Shown piece by piece: positions 20,669-28,823 of a DNA stretch of 64,000 bases. The stretch lies in contig NZ_KQ040781.1 of assembly GCF_000971975.1 (NCBI RefSeq), positions 87,470 through 151,469 on the forward strand. The letters are read 5' to 3'. The position numbers and the translations under genes are program-made. Position 1 is the first letter of the stretch; every line of letters begins with the position of its first letter. The stretch comes from Paenibacillus algorifonticola. GTDB taxonomy: Bacteria; Bacillota; Bacilli; Paenibacillales; Paenibacillaceae. The notes under the pieces are model-generated. The model had not been told where the DNA came from. It was given only the letters and a program-made list of their open reading frames with translations, and did no database searches.

Positions 20669-23059
20669 ATGAGCAAGCAAGGAACGATTTCAGTTGTAAC
20701 GAAAGAGTGGGGAGCTGCATTGGGGGATATGTTTGGCATATTCTTCGAGGATATCAATCATGCTGCGGATGGCGGGTTGTATGCCGAGATGATTCGCAAC
20801 CGTTCGTTCGAATTCGATCCGATTGACCGGAGTGATTACCATGGTTTAACGGCTTGGGACAAGGTTGAGCTTGGCGAAGGGAAGAGCAGCATCGTTGTGG
20901 AACAGACTGATCCCATCCATCCGCGCAATACGCACTACGTTGCAGTGGAAATCATAGCACCGGGAGAAGGAGTAGGTATTAAAAACCTGGGCTTCAATTC
21001 GGGACTGCCGTATCGCGAAAGTGAAACATACTTATTCTCCATGTACGCCCGGCGGAGCACAAGCTTCGACGAGCCAATCGTTGTAACGTTGGAAGGCATC
21101 GACGGTTCGGTTTACGGAAAAGCGGAGATGTTGGTCACATCAGAATGGGCGAAATACGAGGTTGTTCTTGCGTGTTCGGCTACCGACTTTTGCGGCCGGC
21201 TTGCAGTTGTGACCCGAGGCACTGGCACTTTGTTTTTGGATATGATTTCGCTATTCCCGACCAAGACGTTTCGTGGCAGACCTGGTGGACTACGCGAGGA
21301 CGTCGCGGAGATGCTAGCAGATCTTAAACCGAAATTCATGCGTTTCCCGGGTGGATGTCTTATTCATGACGGCTCATTAAACGCAGAAGATCGCAATGCC
21401 ATGTACCGATGGAAAAACACGATCGGACCTGTCGAGCAGAGGCCGCCGCGCAGAAACAACTGGCATTATCATCAGACGCTGGGTCTTGGTTATCTCGAGT
21501 ATTTTCAACTTTGCGAGGACATTGGCGCCAAGCCGATCCCGATCTTGCCGGCGGGGTATGACCCTCATCACCAACGTATCGTTCCGATTGACGAGTTGGG
21601 ACCATGGATTGATGATGCACTTGATTTGATTGAATTCGCGAGTGGCGACGCTGCAACGGAATGGGGGAGCGTACGCGCACAGCTTGGACATTCGGAGCCT
21701 TTCCAGCTCGAGTATATCGGCATTGGCAATGAAGAGGTCGGGGAGCCGTTCTTCGAACGATATGCTTATTTTCATCAGGCGATTAAAGCGAAATATCCCG
21801 ACATCAAGATCATTAATTCAAGCGGACCGTTCGCGGCCGGCGGCGAATACGAACGAGGATGGCAATCCGCACGGGACAATCGGTCGGACTACGTGGACGA
21901 GCATTATTATATGTCACCGGACTGGATGCTGGCTCATTATCACCGTTATGATTCCTTCAAAGCCGATGATCCGAAAGTGTTTCTAGGCGAATACGCTTCT
22001 TGGGGCAATACGTACTATAACGCATTAGTGGAAGCGGCCTTCATGATCGGACTTGAAAGGAATGCTCATGCCGTTGGTTTGGCTTGTTATGCGCCGCTCC
22101 TCTGTAACGCTGATTATGTGAATTGGAAGCCGGACATGATCTGGTTTAACAATCATCAGGTGTTCGGCACGGCAAATTATTATGTCCAGCAGCTCTTTAT
22201 GCACCATCAAGGCGACCACTTGTTGCGTATTGAATCGGAAGGGTTTGCCACCCCGGTACAGCCTGCACGAAACGCAGATCGTCTGGAAGGCAAACTGCTC
22301 GTTGGGGCTAACCTCAATGCGTGTGAATATCGCGATATACGCATCATTAATCTCGAGACAGGCGAAGAACGGCTGCTTGTAGACCAGATTGAAATTAGCG
22401 ATTCGGAAGAAGATCGGATTCATACCACTCAGCTTGGCCGCAAAATGGTCGTGGGCGAAACGAACTGGACGCACTATTCGTTCCGGACGAAAGCGACGAA
22501 GACAGAGGGCGTCCGAGGATTCATTTTGTATTTTGGTCATCTGGATGAAGCGAATTTTGCAATGTGGGAGGTCGGAAGCTTCCACAATCAGGAATCGATG
22601 ATTCATGCCATGTCGAGCGGGATGAGATCGTGTCTGACGCAAAACCTGCTCCAGATCGAGCTTAATGTGGAATATGAGCTGGAAGTGCGGGTGGAAGGCC
22701 GGAAGATCCGTACCTTTATTGACGGCACTTTGATCAGCGAGACGGAACATCTCGTGCCTGTTATTGAGCCGTTATACTGCTCAGCCAGCATGGAAGAGAC
22801 AACCGGCGACGTGATCGTCAAAGTCGTAAACGTACAGGATGTCCACGTTCCGGCGCAGCTCCAACTCACCGACGCGCATACGGACAAACTAACAATTGAA
22901 ATCTATGAATTGTCGGGTCACGCGCTGGATGCCGTGAACAGCTTTGAAGCGCCGGATAACATAAAACCACAACATAGGAGCATGCAAACATCAACAAATC
23001 AAGTCAATTATGAATTCACAAAACATTCGTGTACGGTTTTCCGGATCAGAAGAGGATAA
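20669..23059 (+). CDS. GH51 alpha-L-arabinofuranosidase, copy 2
   Basis: 796 aa, collinear without length difference with the protein at 160, and the catalytic residues fall at the same numbers: Glu355 (GIGNEE) and Glu441 (FLGEYA). Differences are scattered conservative substitutions, heaviest in the C-terminal insert (about 600-680). GAGGGGATAGAGAG precedes the ATG. It sits between two GH43 genes in the transporter operon, whereas copy 1 sits before the secreted lyases, so the copies are probably expressed under different conditions. Confidence 0.94.
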   Translation: MSKQGTISVVTKEWGAALGDMFGIFFEDINHAADGGLYAEMIRNRSFEFDPIDRSDYHGLTAWDKVELGEGKSSIVVEQTDPIHPRNTHYVAVEIIAPGEGVGIKNLGFNSGLPYRESETYLFSMYARRSTSFDEPIVVTLEGIDGSVYGKAEMLVTSEWAKYEVVLACSATDFCGRLAVVTRGTGTLFLDMISLFPTKTFRGRPGGLREDVAEMLADLKPKFMRFPGGCLIHDGSLNAEDRNAMYRWKNTIGPVEQRPPRRNNWHYHQTLGLGYLEYFQLCEDIGAKPIPILPAGYDPHHQRIVPIDELGPWIDDALDLIEFASGDAATEWGSVRAQLGHSEPFQLEYIGIGNEEVGEPFFERYAYFHQAIKAKYPDIKIINSSGPFAAGGEYERGWQSARDNRSDYVDEHYYMSPDWMLAHYHRYDSFKADDPKVFLGEYASWGNTYYNALVEAAFMIGLERNAHAVGLACYAPLLCNADYVNWKPDMIWFNNHQVFGTANYYVQQLFMHHQGDHLLRIESEGFATPVQPARNADRLEGKLLVGANLNACEYRDIRIINLETGEERLLVDQIEISDSEEDRIHTTQLGRKMVVGETNWTHYSFRTKATKTEGVRGFILYFGHLDEANFAMWEVGSFHNQESMIHAMSSGMRSCLTQNLLQIELNVEYELEVRVEGRKIRTFIDGTLISETEHLVPVIEPLYCSASMEETTGDVIVKVVNVQDVHVPAQLQLTDAHTDKLTIEIYELSGHALDAVNSFEAPDNIKPQHRSMQTSTNQVNYEFTKHSCTVFRIRRG

Positions 23060-23104
23060 CCTGATCGCCTGAGTAGGCATTCATAATTAAACGGGAGGCA
23101 AACC

Positions 23105-24559
23105 ATGTCACGAGTTCAAGGTATTCAAGCTATAATGGCAGGCGACTATCCGGATCCATCCATTGTGAGAGTTGGTCTGGATTACTACATGACACATTCT
23201 TCATTCCACTATACCCCAGGGCTGCTCGTATGGCATTCCCGTAATTTGATCGACTGGAAGCCGATCGGTCACGCGATCAAGGAGCATGTGGGCGGATCGA
23301 TTATGGCGCCGGATTTGATCTACCATGAGGGATGTTATTACATCTATTTCCCAGCCGGCAGAACCAATTGGGTCGTAACCGCAGACAACCCTGCAGGCCC
23401 ATGGAGCCAACCGGTAGACTTGAAGGTCGGCTATATCGACCCGGGACACATGGTAGACGAAGAAGGGAGTCGTTACCTGTTCTTGTCCGAAGGTTACCGA
23501 ATTCGATTGTCAGTAGACGGCTTATCCACTGTGGGAGAGTTAGAGCAGATATACGAAGGCTGGAGATATCCGAAGGAATGGCTGACGGAAGGATTTTATC
23601 TGGAGTCTCCTAAGCTTAACTTTAAGGATGGCTATTACTATATGACCAGTGCTCAAGGTGGGACAGCCGGACCTGCGACCAGTCATATGATCGTCTCCGC
23701 CCGCGCCAAGTCGCTGGACGGACCTTGGGAGAACTCGCCTTACAATCCGATCGTGCGCACAAAAAACCGCAGCGAAACATGGTGGTCCAAGGGACACGGG
23801 ACGCTGGTGGATACCCCTGAAGGGGATTGGTTTGTCGTCTATCACGCATATGAAAAAGACTATTATACGCTCGGCAGACAGACGCTGATCGAACCGATTC
23901 GATGGACAGCCGACGGCTGGTTCACTGCGGTTGATCCTGAAGGTGAAGCTGCTGCTGAGACCGATTCTGTTGCAACTGCAGAGCTTTCGGATGGCGCTTT
24001 GACGCTGGAAGATTCCGGGCGATTGGGACTTCAATGGCATTTCTTCGGCGGGGAACGTCTTCGCGATTACACGATCGAAGATAACCAGCTGGTGTTGAAG
24101 GCAGCCTCGAAGGAAAGTGCCGAACCGCTCTTGTGCATTCCGGTTCACCATGCTTATACAGCGGAGGTTACCGTAACGGTGGAAGGCGAATCGGAGGGCA
24201 CGCTTGGCCTCTACTACAAACCGGGATTTCATTGCGGGATCGGCTTTAACGGCAAGGAGCCGTTTGCGTTCCGGAATCGATACAAGAGCGAACGCACGGT
24301 ATTGTCCCAAGGCTCCGTAACGCTCCGAATCGTCAACGATCACCACGAGGTTAGCTTATATTATCGTCACTCGATCGGACCATGGACCAAATTGGATCAC
24401 GGTTTCGAAATGTCGGGCTTTCATCACAATGTACTGGGCGACTTCTTAAGTCTTCGCATCGCGCTTGGCGCAACGGGCGAAGGTACGGTCACCTTTAGTG
24501 ATTTTGTCTATCGGGCTGGCGTATCGATGACTTTGTGGAGCGTGACACAGAGAGGATGA
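23105..24559 (+). CDS. GH43 beta-xylosidase/arabinofuranosidase with C-terminal sandwich
   Basis: 484 aa, cytoplasmic. The family 43 triad is visible: general base Asp in GDYPDPS (near 18), the pKa-setting Asp in GYIDPGHM (near 116) and the general acid Glu in FYLESPKL (near 164). Residues from about 300 to 480 form a beta-sandwich of the kind found C-terminal in beta-xylosidases, where it closes the active site. AACGGGAGG precedes ATG 23105. It is the last intact gene of the operon and acts on imported xylo- or arabino-oligosaccharides. Confidence 0.88.
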   Translation: MSRVQGIQAIMAGDYPDPSIVRVGLDYYMTHSSFHYTPGLLVWHSRNLIDWKPIGHAIKEHVGGSIMAPDLIYHEGCYYIYFPAGRTNWVVTADNPAGPWSQPVDLKVGYIDPGHMVDEEGSRYLFLSEGYRIRLSVDGLSTVGELEQIYEGWRYPKEWLTEGFYLESPKLNFKDGYYYMTSAQGGTAGPATSHMIVSARAKSLDGPWENSPYNPIVRTKNRSETWWSKGHGTLVDTPEGDWFVVYHAYEKDYYTLGRQTLIEPIRWTADGWFTAVDPEGEAAAETDSVATAELSDGALTLEDSGRLGLQWHFFGGERLRDYTIEDNQLVLKAASKESAEPLLCIPVHHAYTAEVTVTVEGESEGTLGLYYKPGFHCGIGFNGKEPFAFRNRYKSERTVLSQGSVTLRIVNDHHEVSLYYRHSIGPWTKLDHGFEMSGFHHNVLGDFLSLRIALGATGEGTVTFSDFVYRAGVSMTLWSVTQRG

Positions 24560-24564
24560 ATCGC

Positions 24565-24751
24565 ATGAAGGCACCTTTATTCCGCGATCCGATCTACGAC
24601 GGCGCGGCTGACCCAGTCGTCATATAGAACCGGTAGGCGCAAGAATGGTGGTTGATCTACTCGAATCGCCGAGCGACGGCCGAGGGGGGAGAAGTTCGCC
24701 TGGGTGCACGGCACCGACCTTGGCGTCGCGTCCTCGCGAGAGGGTTTATGG
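24565..24751 (+). pseudogene. Truncated GH43-like gene with two stops and a frameshift
   Basis: ATG 24565 opens a clear glycosidase start (MKAPLFRDPIYDGAADPVVI) that hits TAG at once. Reading on in the same frame gives NR, a second TAG, then AQEWWLIYSNRRATAEG. A shift then restores KFAWVHGTDLGVASSREG before similarity ends at 24751. These are recognisable blades of a GH43-related family. Only about 60 of an expected 300 or more codons remain. It lies five bases after the intact GH43 gene and was probably once part of the operon. Confidence 0.8.
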
Positions 24752-25065
24752 TAAAATTGTTATTTTCGATTCAGAATAATCGTCATTGAACTTATGGGGC
24801 ATGATAATTCAATAAAACAGTGGCAGTCTAGGGCTTTATTTAATCGTCCATGGCTGCCTCTGTTTTTATTGCTGTGGTCAGTCTAATGCTTAATTTTTTT
24901 CAAACACCTCTTCTTTTAAAGTAAACAAGCAAGTCGATTTGAAAATGGAAATCATCATATTTTTCTGAGCTTGCCACGGTGAAATCAATAATTAACCGAG
25001 AGCCTATCTGAAATTTAATAAGTGTATATTATGCATAAATTCTGTATATTTCTAAAATGCGCTTT

Positions 25066-25270
25066 TTCTCAATTAAAATGAATTTTTAGCAGTGTATAGA
25101 GTATTAGTCAATCAATTTCTCAATTGAAATGAAACAGAACTCCTTATTTTAAGCGGTTTTTTAGAGGATAATTCTCAATTAAAATGAAAAATCACATGTG
25201 ATGTGTGGCGTCATAATTATTGAGAATATTTCCAAAGTTGTTGAGACTGGATTTTCGGAATTACTGAGAA
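25066..25270. repeat. Three direct 17-bp repeats plus an inverted degenerate copy
   Basis: TTCTCAATTAAAATGAA occurs at 25066-25082 and 25172-25188, and with one change (AATTG) at 25117-25133; starts are 51 and 55 bases apart. An inverted copy matching 13 of 16 bases lies at 25211-25226 (TCATAATTATTGAGAA), and weaker ATTACTGAGAA near 25260. The 767-base AT-rich gap 24752-25518 holds no credible gene. The arrangement resembles multiple protein-binding sites, for example at a transposon end. Confidence 0.7.
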
Positions 25271-25326
25271 ATGAATAATTATGTAATAGTATGCATTCCT
25301 AAGAAGTTGAATAATAAAAAATAACA

Positions 25327-25376
25327 AAAGAAGCCTGATCAATGCATAAAATGCACCTCAGGGCTTCTTTTATTTT
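25327..25376. terminator. Bidirectional terminator-like hairpin
   Basis: AAAGAAGCCTGA and TCAGGGCTTCTTTTA pair with one bulged G, with a nested ATGCAT/ATGCA inside. It is flanked by A-rich sequence on the left and TTTTATTTTTTAT on the right, so it could stop transcription on either strand. It insulates the oxidoreductase promoter from upstream. Confidence 0.65.
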
Positions 25377-25449
25377 TTATTTAGATGATACTGTACATAA
25401 ACCACTGGGATCGAATTCCTAATGGTTGTTGGAACAAACCTAAAATATG

Positions 25450-25488
25450 TTGACGACCACATATTATTTTGTTATATTTACGTGGTCG
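25450..25488 (+). promoter_or_regulatory. SigA-type promoter covered by an inverted repeat operator
   Basis: TTGACG (25450-25455) and TATATT (25473-25478) are separated by exactly 17 bases. The inverted repeat CGACCAC (25454-25460) / GTGGTCG (25482-25488) overlaps the -35 and flanks the -10, so a bound dimer would block polymerase. The MarR regulator encoded downstream is the natural candidate. Confidence 0.6.
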
Positions 25489-25518
25489 GAAACTATATAA
25501 AGTAAAGGAGCTTTAAAA

Positions 25519-26577
25519 ATGACAAAGTTATGGAATACAATAAAAGTCGGAAACTTAAACTTGCAGCATCGCCTGGCCTTAGCTCCCATGACTAGATCCC
25601 GTGCACTTCACGACGGGACACCGGGAGAACTTAGTGCGCTATATTATGCGCAACGCGCGTCACTGGGCCTGCTCATCAGCGAAGGTACGCAGCCTTCAGA
25701 GGATGGCCAAGGTTATTTGTATACACCGGGTATCTATACCGATGCACATATAGCAGGCTGGAAGAAGGTAGCCGACCAAGTTCACCAAGCTGGCGGATAT
25801 TTATTCATTCAATTAATGCATGCGGGGCGTATGTCGCATCCGGAAAACACGCCGCATCATCGCCAACCGGTTGCGCCGTCTGCCATTGCACCGAAGGCAC
25901 AGATGTTTACTGCAACCGGAATGCAGGATATTCCCGTTCCGCGTGAGTTAAGCCTTGAAGATGTCAAGGCGACCGTTGAAGATTTCCGCAAGGCAGCCGC
26001 AGCTGCCATTCAGGCTGGAGCGGATGGTGTGGAGATTCATGGGGCAAACGGTTATTTGATTCATCAATTTATTTCAGAGAATGCAAACGTACGAACAGAC
26101 CAGTATGGCGGATCGATTGAAAATCGCGCGCGTTTTGCCATTGAAGTTGCAACAGCCGTGGCAGAAGAAATTGGAGCTGAGCGTACAGGCTTCCGTATCT
26201 CTCCCGGTATTCCACTGGGAGACCTCGTTGAGGGCGATAAAGGGCCGGAAGTATACAAATACTTGATTTCAGAACTTGCCAAACTTAACCTGGCTTATCT
26301 TCATGTCTTGCATGGCGGCAATGAAGAGACGCTTCGTGAAATTCGCTCGGCTTGGCCGACTTTGCTTATGGTTAATCGTCCGAGCCGCCCTCTGGAGGAA
26401 CTCGGTCGAGACGTTGATACAGGATTTGCAGATATCGCATCTGTAGGCACTTGGGCGCTTGCCAATCCTGACTTTGTGGAACGTTTGAAAGCAGGCGGTC
26501 CGCTGAACGAAGCTGATCCGTCCACCTTTTATGGTGGTGACCAACGCGGCTATACGGATTACCCTGCAATGAATTGA
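25519..26577 (+). CDS. Old Yellow Enzyme-family ene-reductase (NemA/XenA-like)
   Basis: 352-aa cytosolic FMN flavoprotein predicted to reduce activated C=C bonds, quinones or nitro compounds with NAD(P)H. A TIM barrel opens with LALAPMTRSRA. The substrate-binding pair is in VEIHGANGYL (His and Asn of HGAN), followed by QYGGSIENRARF and the FMN phosphate region near the C-terminus. AAAGGAG precedes the ATG. It has its own promoter with an operator, and a MarR regulator downstream, suggesting induction by electrophilic or xenobiotic stress. Confidence 0.93.
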   Translation: MTKLWNTIKVGNLNLQHRLALAPMTRSRALHDGTPGELSALYYAQRASLGLLISEGTQPSEDGQGYLYTPGIYTDAHIAGWKKVADQVHQAGGYLFIQLMHAGRMSHPENTPHHRQPVAPSAIAPKAQMFTATGMQDIPVPRELSLEDVKATVEDFRKAAAAAIQAGADGVEIHGANGYLIHQFISENANVRTDQYGGSIENRARFAIEVATAVAEEIGAERTGFRISPGIPLGDLVEGDKGPEVYKYLISELAKLNLAYLHVLHGGNEETLREIRSAWPTLLMVNRPSRPLEELGRDVDTGFADIASVGTWALANPDFVERLKAGGPLNEADPSTFYGGDQRGYTDYPAMN

Positions 26578-26767
26578 ATTCAGATATAAATGGATGTACA
26601 TTGCTTGCGCCATTTCATAAGCGAATTGCTATAGTGTGGCGTGAACTTTTTTAATCGTCAAATCAAGCCAAAGACAGACCATGTTAAGCTACTGCAACTT
26701 TACAATCGTCGGGTTATCCACTACCCTTGAATAATCAGTAAAGCAACTGCAGGAGGTTAAGTTAAAC

Positions 26768-27250
26768 ATGGATGGGATTGAGAATGGTTTATGCGAAGGA
26801 TTGCCTAAAGAAGAAATGCAAGCGATTCAACGGTTTCCAATAAATTTTGCTATTTTTTCCCTAGCCAGGTCGCACCGGGGTTTGGCTGCGCACTTACTAC
26901 GTGACATAGGCTTGTACGCTGGCCAGGAAATTATGCTTATGCAGTTATGGGAGCAAGATGAGCAATCGCAACAAAGTCTGGGCTTCACAATGCGACTGGA
27001 CCATTCAACGGTAGCCAAATCGGTTCGACGTATGGAGGCTGCGGGATTAGTCACTCGTTCACGCTCGCCAAAGGACGGGCGAGTTACGCTTGTAAAACTA
27101 ACAGAAGTTGGCCGCGAGCTTGTAGCCAAGTCCACTGCCGTTTGGACAGAAATGGAAAGGCTAACGTCGAAAGGGCTTTCGGAGCAAGAAAAAGAGCTGT
27201 TAATCTCTTTATCGCACAAGATTTCAGCTAACATGGAAAGTAAAATGTAA
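26768..27250 (+). CDS. MarR-family transcriptional regulator
   Basis: 160 aa with a winged helix: recognition helix near LDHSTVAKSVRRMEAAGL and wing RSPKDGRVTLVKLT. The N- and C-terminal helices form the dimer interface. A single Cys at position 9 could act as a redox sensor in the manner of OhrR, which is speculation. GGAGG lies before ATG 26768. It probably represses the ene-reductase gene 190 bases upstream through the CGACCAC palindrome. That intervening gap has no other feature I can support. Confidence 0.9.
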   Translation: MDGIENGLCEGLPKEEMQAIQRFPINFAIFSLARSHRGLAAHLLRDIGLYAGQEIMLMQLWEQDEQSQQSLGFTMRLDHSTVAKSVRRMEAAGLVTRSRSPKDGRVTLVKLTEVGRELVAKSTAVWTEMERLTSKGLSEQEKELLISLSHKISANMESKM

Positions 27251-27352
27251 TGCCGTCGTGCCGTCGGACCGGAATTCCCAATCGTGCTGCGTTTTTCGCA
27301 ATGGAAGGCCAGTGACTACACAGCGTAATGGGCTGAAACGTCGGCACCCATT

Positions 27353-27574
27353 CAACATTTGAAGCATACTGATATGTCCATTAGTCAAATAATGCAGTAT
27401 GTGGATTGGATAATGTAAGGTGATGAGACGGTTCCCAAGCGTTTGGCTATGTTGACAGCACATCGTCAGGAAATTCTTGAAGAACTGGCAATGCGTAAAG
27501 AAAGTTTAAGGGGCGTCGAACTAAAGATTGCCCGTTATCAGCAGTATGTAGAAAAAAAGGAGAATGAAAGATGA
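27353..27574 (+). pseudogene. C-terminal remnant of a MerR-family regulator
   Basis: The frame ending TGA 27572-27574 reads KHTDMSISQIMQYVDWIM, then TAA (where this family usually has Glu), then GDETVPKRLAMLTAHRQEIL and a KIARYQQYVEKK end. This is the dimerisation helix of a MerR regulator of the type that controls adjacent dehydrogenases. The helix-turn-helix half is missing; nothing MerR-like is seen in 27251-27352. Its last codons overlap the SDR start (ATGA), so it was once co-translated with that gene. Confidence 0.8.
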
Positions 27575-28272
27575 CAAAGACAGCGTTAGTAACTGGTGCG
27601 AATAAAGGTATTGGATTTGAAATTGCGAAGCAGTTGCTAGGAGCGGGGTATCGTGTTTTAGTTGGGGCACGTGATCAGAAGCGAGGAGAAACGGCAGTAA
27701 CTGCCCTCCAAAAATTTGGTGATGCAAAGTTGGTGCTGTTGGACGTTGCCGACCTAGAGAGTATTGATAATGCAGTGACAACAATTAAGCAGAATTACCC
27801 AGAGTTGACGCTCTTGGTTAACAATGCGGGTATTCCAGGCGATATGCATAAACCTGGATGGGAGTTTACGGTTGAAGATCTACAGGCAACCCATCAAGTT
27901 GACTTTATCGGTCCTTTTGCACTTTCAAAAGGCTTGCTGCCACTATTGATCGCCAATAAGGGCACTATTGAAAATATCAGTATACCTATTGAGCCACAAC
28001 CTTTCTTCAATGCGTTTGCCTACCAAACAGCCAAGGCGCCTTTGAATGTTATGACAAAGTCTTGGGCAATGAGTTTTGAGCAGGAGAGTATACCTGTGGA
28101 GATTTTTGCGGTGATGCCAGGGGCGGTTTCGACGGATTTGAATGGGCATATAACGGGAGATTTTGTAAAAACACCTGCTCAGGCTGCGGAATTAATCGTG
28201 AGCTTTGTTTTGGATGATGAAAATCATAATGGACAAGTGATTAATTACGACGGCACTCTAGCAGAATACTGA
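27571..28272 (+). CDS. Short-chain dehydrogenase/reductase (SDR)
   Basis: 233-aa Rossmann-fold oxidoreductase of classical SDR type. NAD(P) motif TGANKGIGFEIA (9-20), NNAGIPG, the catalytic Tyr-Lys of YQTAK and a Ser in ENISIP upstream are all present; an Arg in VGARDQKR after beta-2 favours NADPH. The length is near the 230-250 aa usual for carbonyl-reductase-like SDRs. AAGGAG precedes the ATG. Its former MerR partner is degenerate, so regulation may have been lost. Substrate unknown. Confidence 0.9.
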   Translation: MTKTALVTGANKGIGFEIAKQLLGAGYRVLVGARDQKRGETAVTALQKFGDAKLVLLDVADLESIDNAVTTIKQNYPELTLLVNNAGIPGDMHKPGWEFTVEDLQATHQVDFIGPFALSKGLLPLLIANKGTIENISIPIEPQPFFNAFAYQTAKAPLNVMTKSWAMSFEQESIPVEIFAVMPGAVSTDLNGHITGDFVKTPAQAAELIVSFVLDDENHNGQVINYDGTLAEY

Positions 28273-28352
28273 TTTGAATAAAAAGATTTACGCACAACAT
28301 CTGATCTACTTCCGCGTCTATGAACGCCCTTTCTCTACTAGAGAGAGGGCTG

Positions 28353-28457
28353 TTCGTGTTCGATCCGGGCAATTTGAAGACGGAACAGAATCCTCATGGA
28401 GCGGGTGATCCTGCAACGGTAATCGATAAAATCGTTACTTTGGCAACCTTTCGCTAA
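28353..28457 (+). pseudogene. Short C-terminal remnant of another SDR
   Basis: The frame ending TAA 28455-28457 reads VFDPGNLKTEQNPHGAGDPA then TVIDKIVTLATF, matching the substrate-loop and last helix of SDRs that carry DPG-(x)2-T in this place. It has no start and no Rossmann half. A hairpin (28326-28350, GCCCTTTCTCT/AGAGAGAGGGC) lies just before it and may be the terminator of the intact SDR. Confidence 0.55.
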
Positions 28458-28823
28458 TCAAATCGCGAGGAGATACGGCGTTTATGACAGGAAATTCCTT
28501 GTTCAAATTAGAGATTTTTGTGATAGACTTCACCTTAAAGTTGCTCCTCTCTCTGAGCGATGTTGTGTTAGCCAAACACCATTCGTCAAAGATAGGGGCG
28601 CTTTTTCTGTTTGTCACATAGCTGCTTGCATCGTTCGTTTCATTCTATTCCGGTATGGAGTCCGGTTTTAGTCCGATTTTCATAATGTTAAGGTCGTCAT
28701 AACAAAAGCGTTATGAGTGATTTGGGGGTACAATTAGGATAGGCGGCTGCTGCAGCTTTGATGGAGACTGAATATTTCACTACGAAAACCACGAGTTAAT
28801 CGGATTGAAGGGACAGATGACTG
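28458..28823. other. Intergenic gap before second two-component system
   Basis: The 366 bases contain no supported gene, hairpin or clear promoter. A 60-codon minus-strand frame (28435-28617) has no ribosome binding site and overlaps the SDR remnant. The kinase promoter is presumably near its right end, where GAAGGGA forms the kinase ribosome binding site. Confidence 0.5.

Noticed and set aside
23540..24346. 268-codon minus-strand frame inside the GH43 gene
   Set aside because: Antisense to intact GH43 catalytic residues and without a family resemblance.
25066..25188. Three regularly spaced repeats that resemble a short CRISPR array
   Set aside because: The repeat is only 17 bases and varies, there are just three direct copies, the intervening DNA is AT-rich like its surroundings, and no cas gene is in the window.
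28435..28617. 60-codon minus-strand frame
   Set aside because: Overlaps the SDR remnant, has no ribosome binding site and no recognisable protein features.
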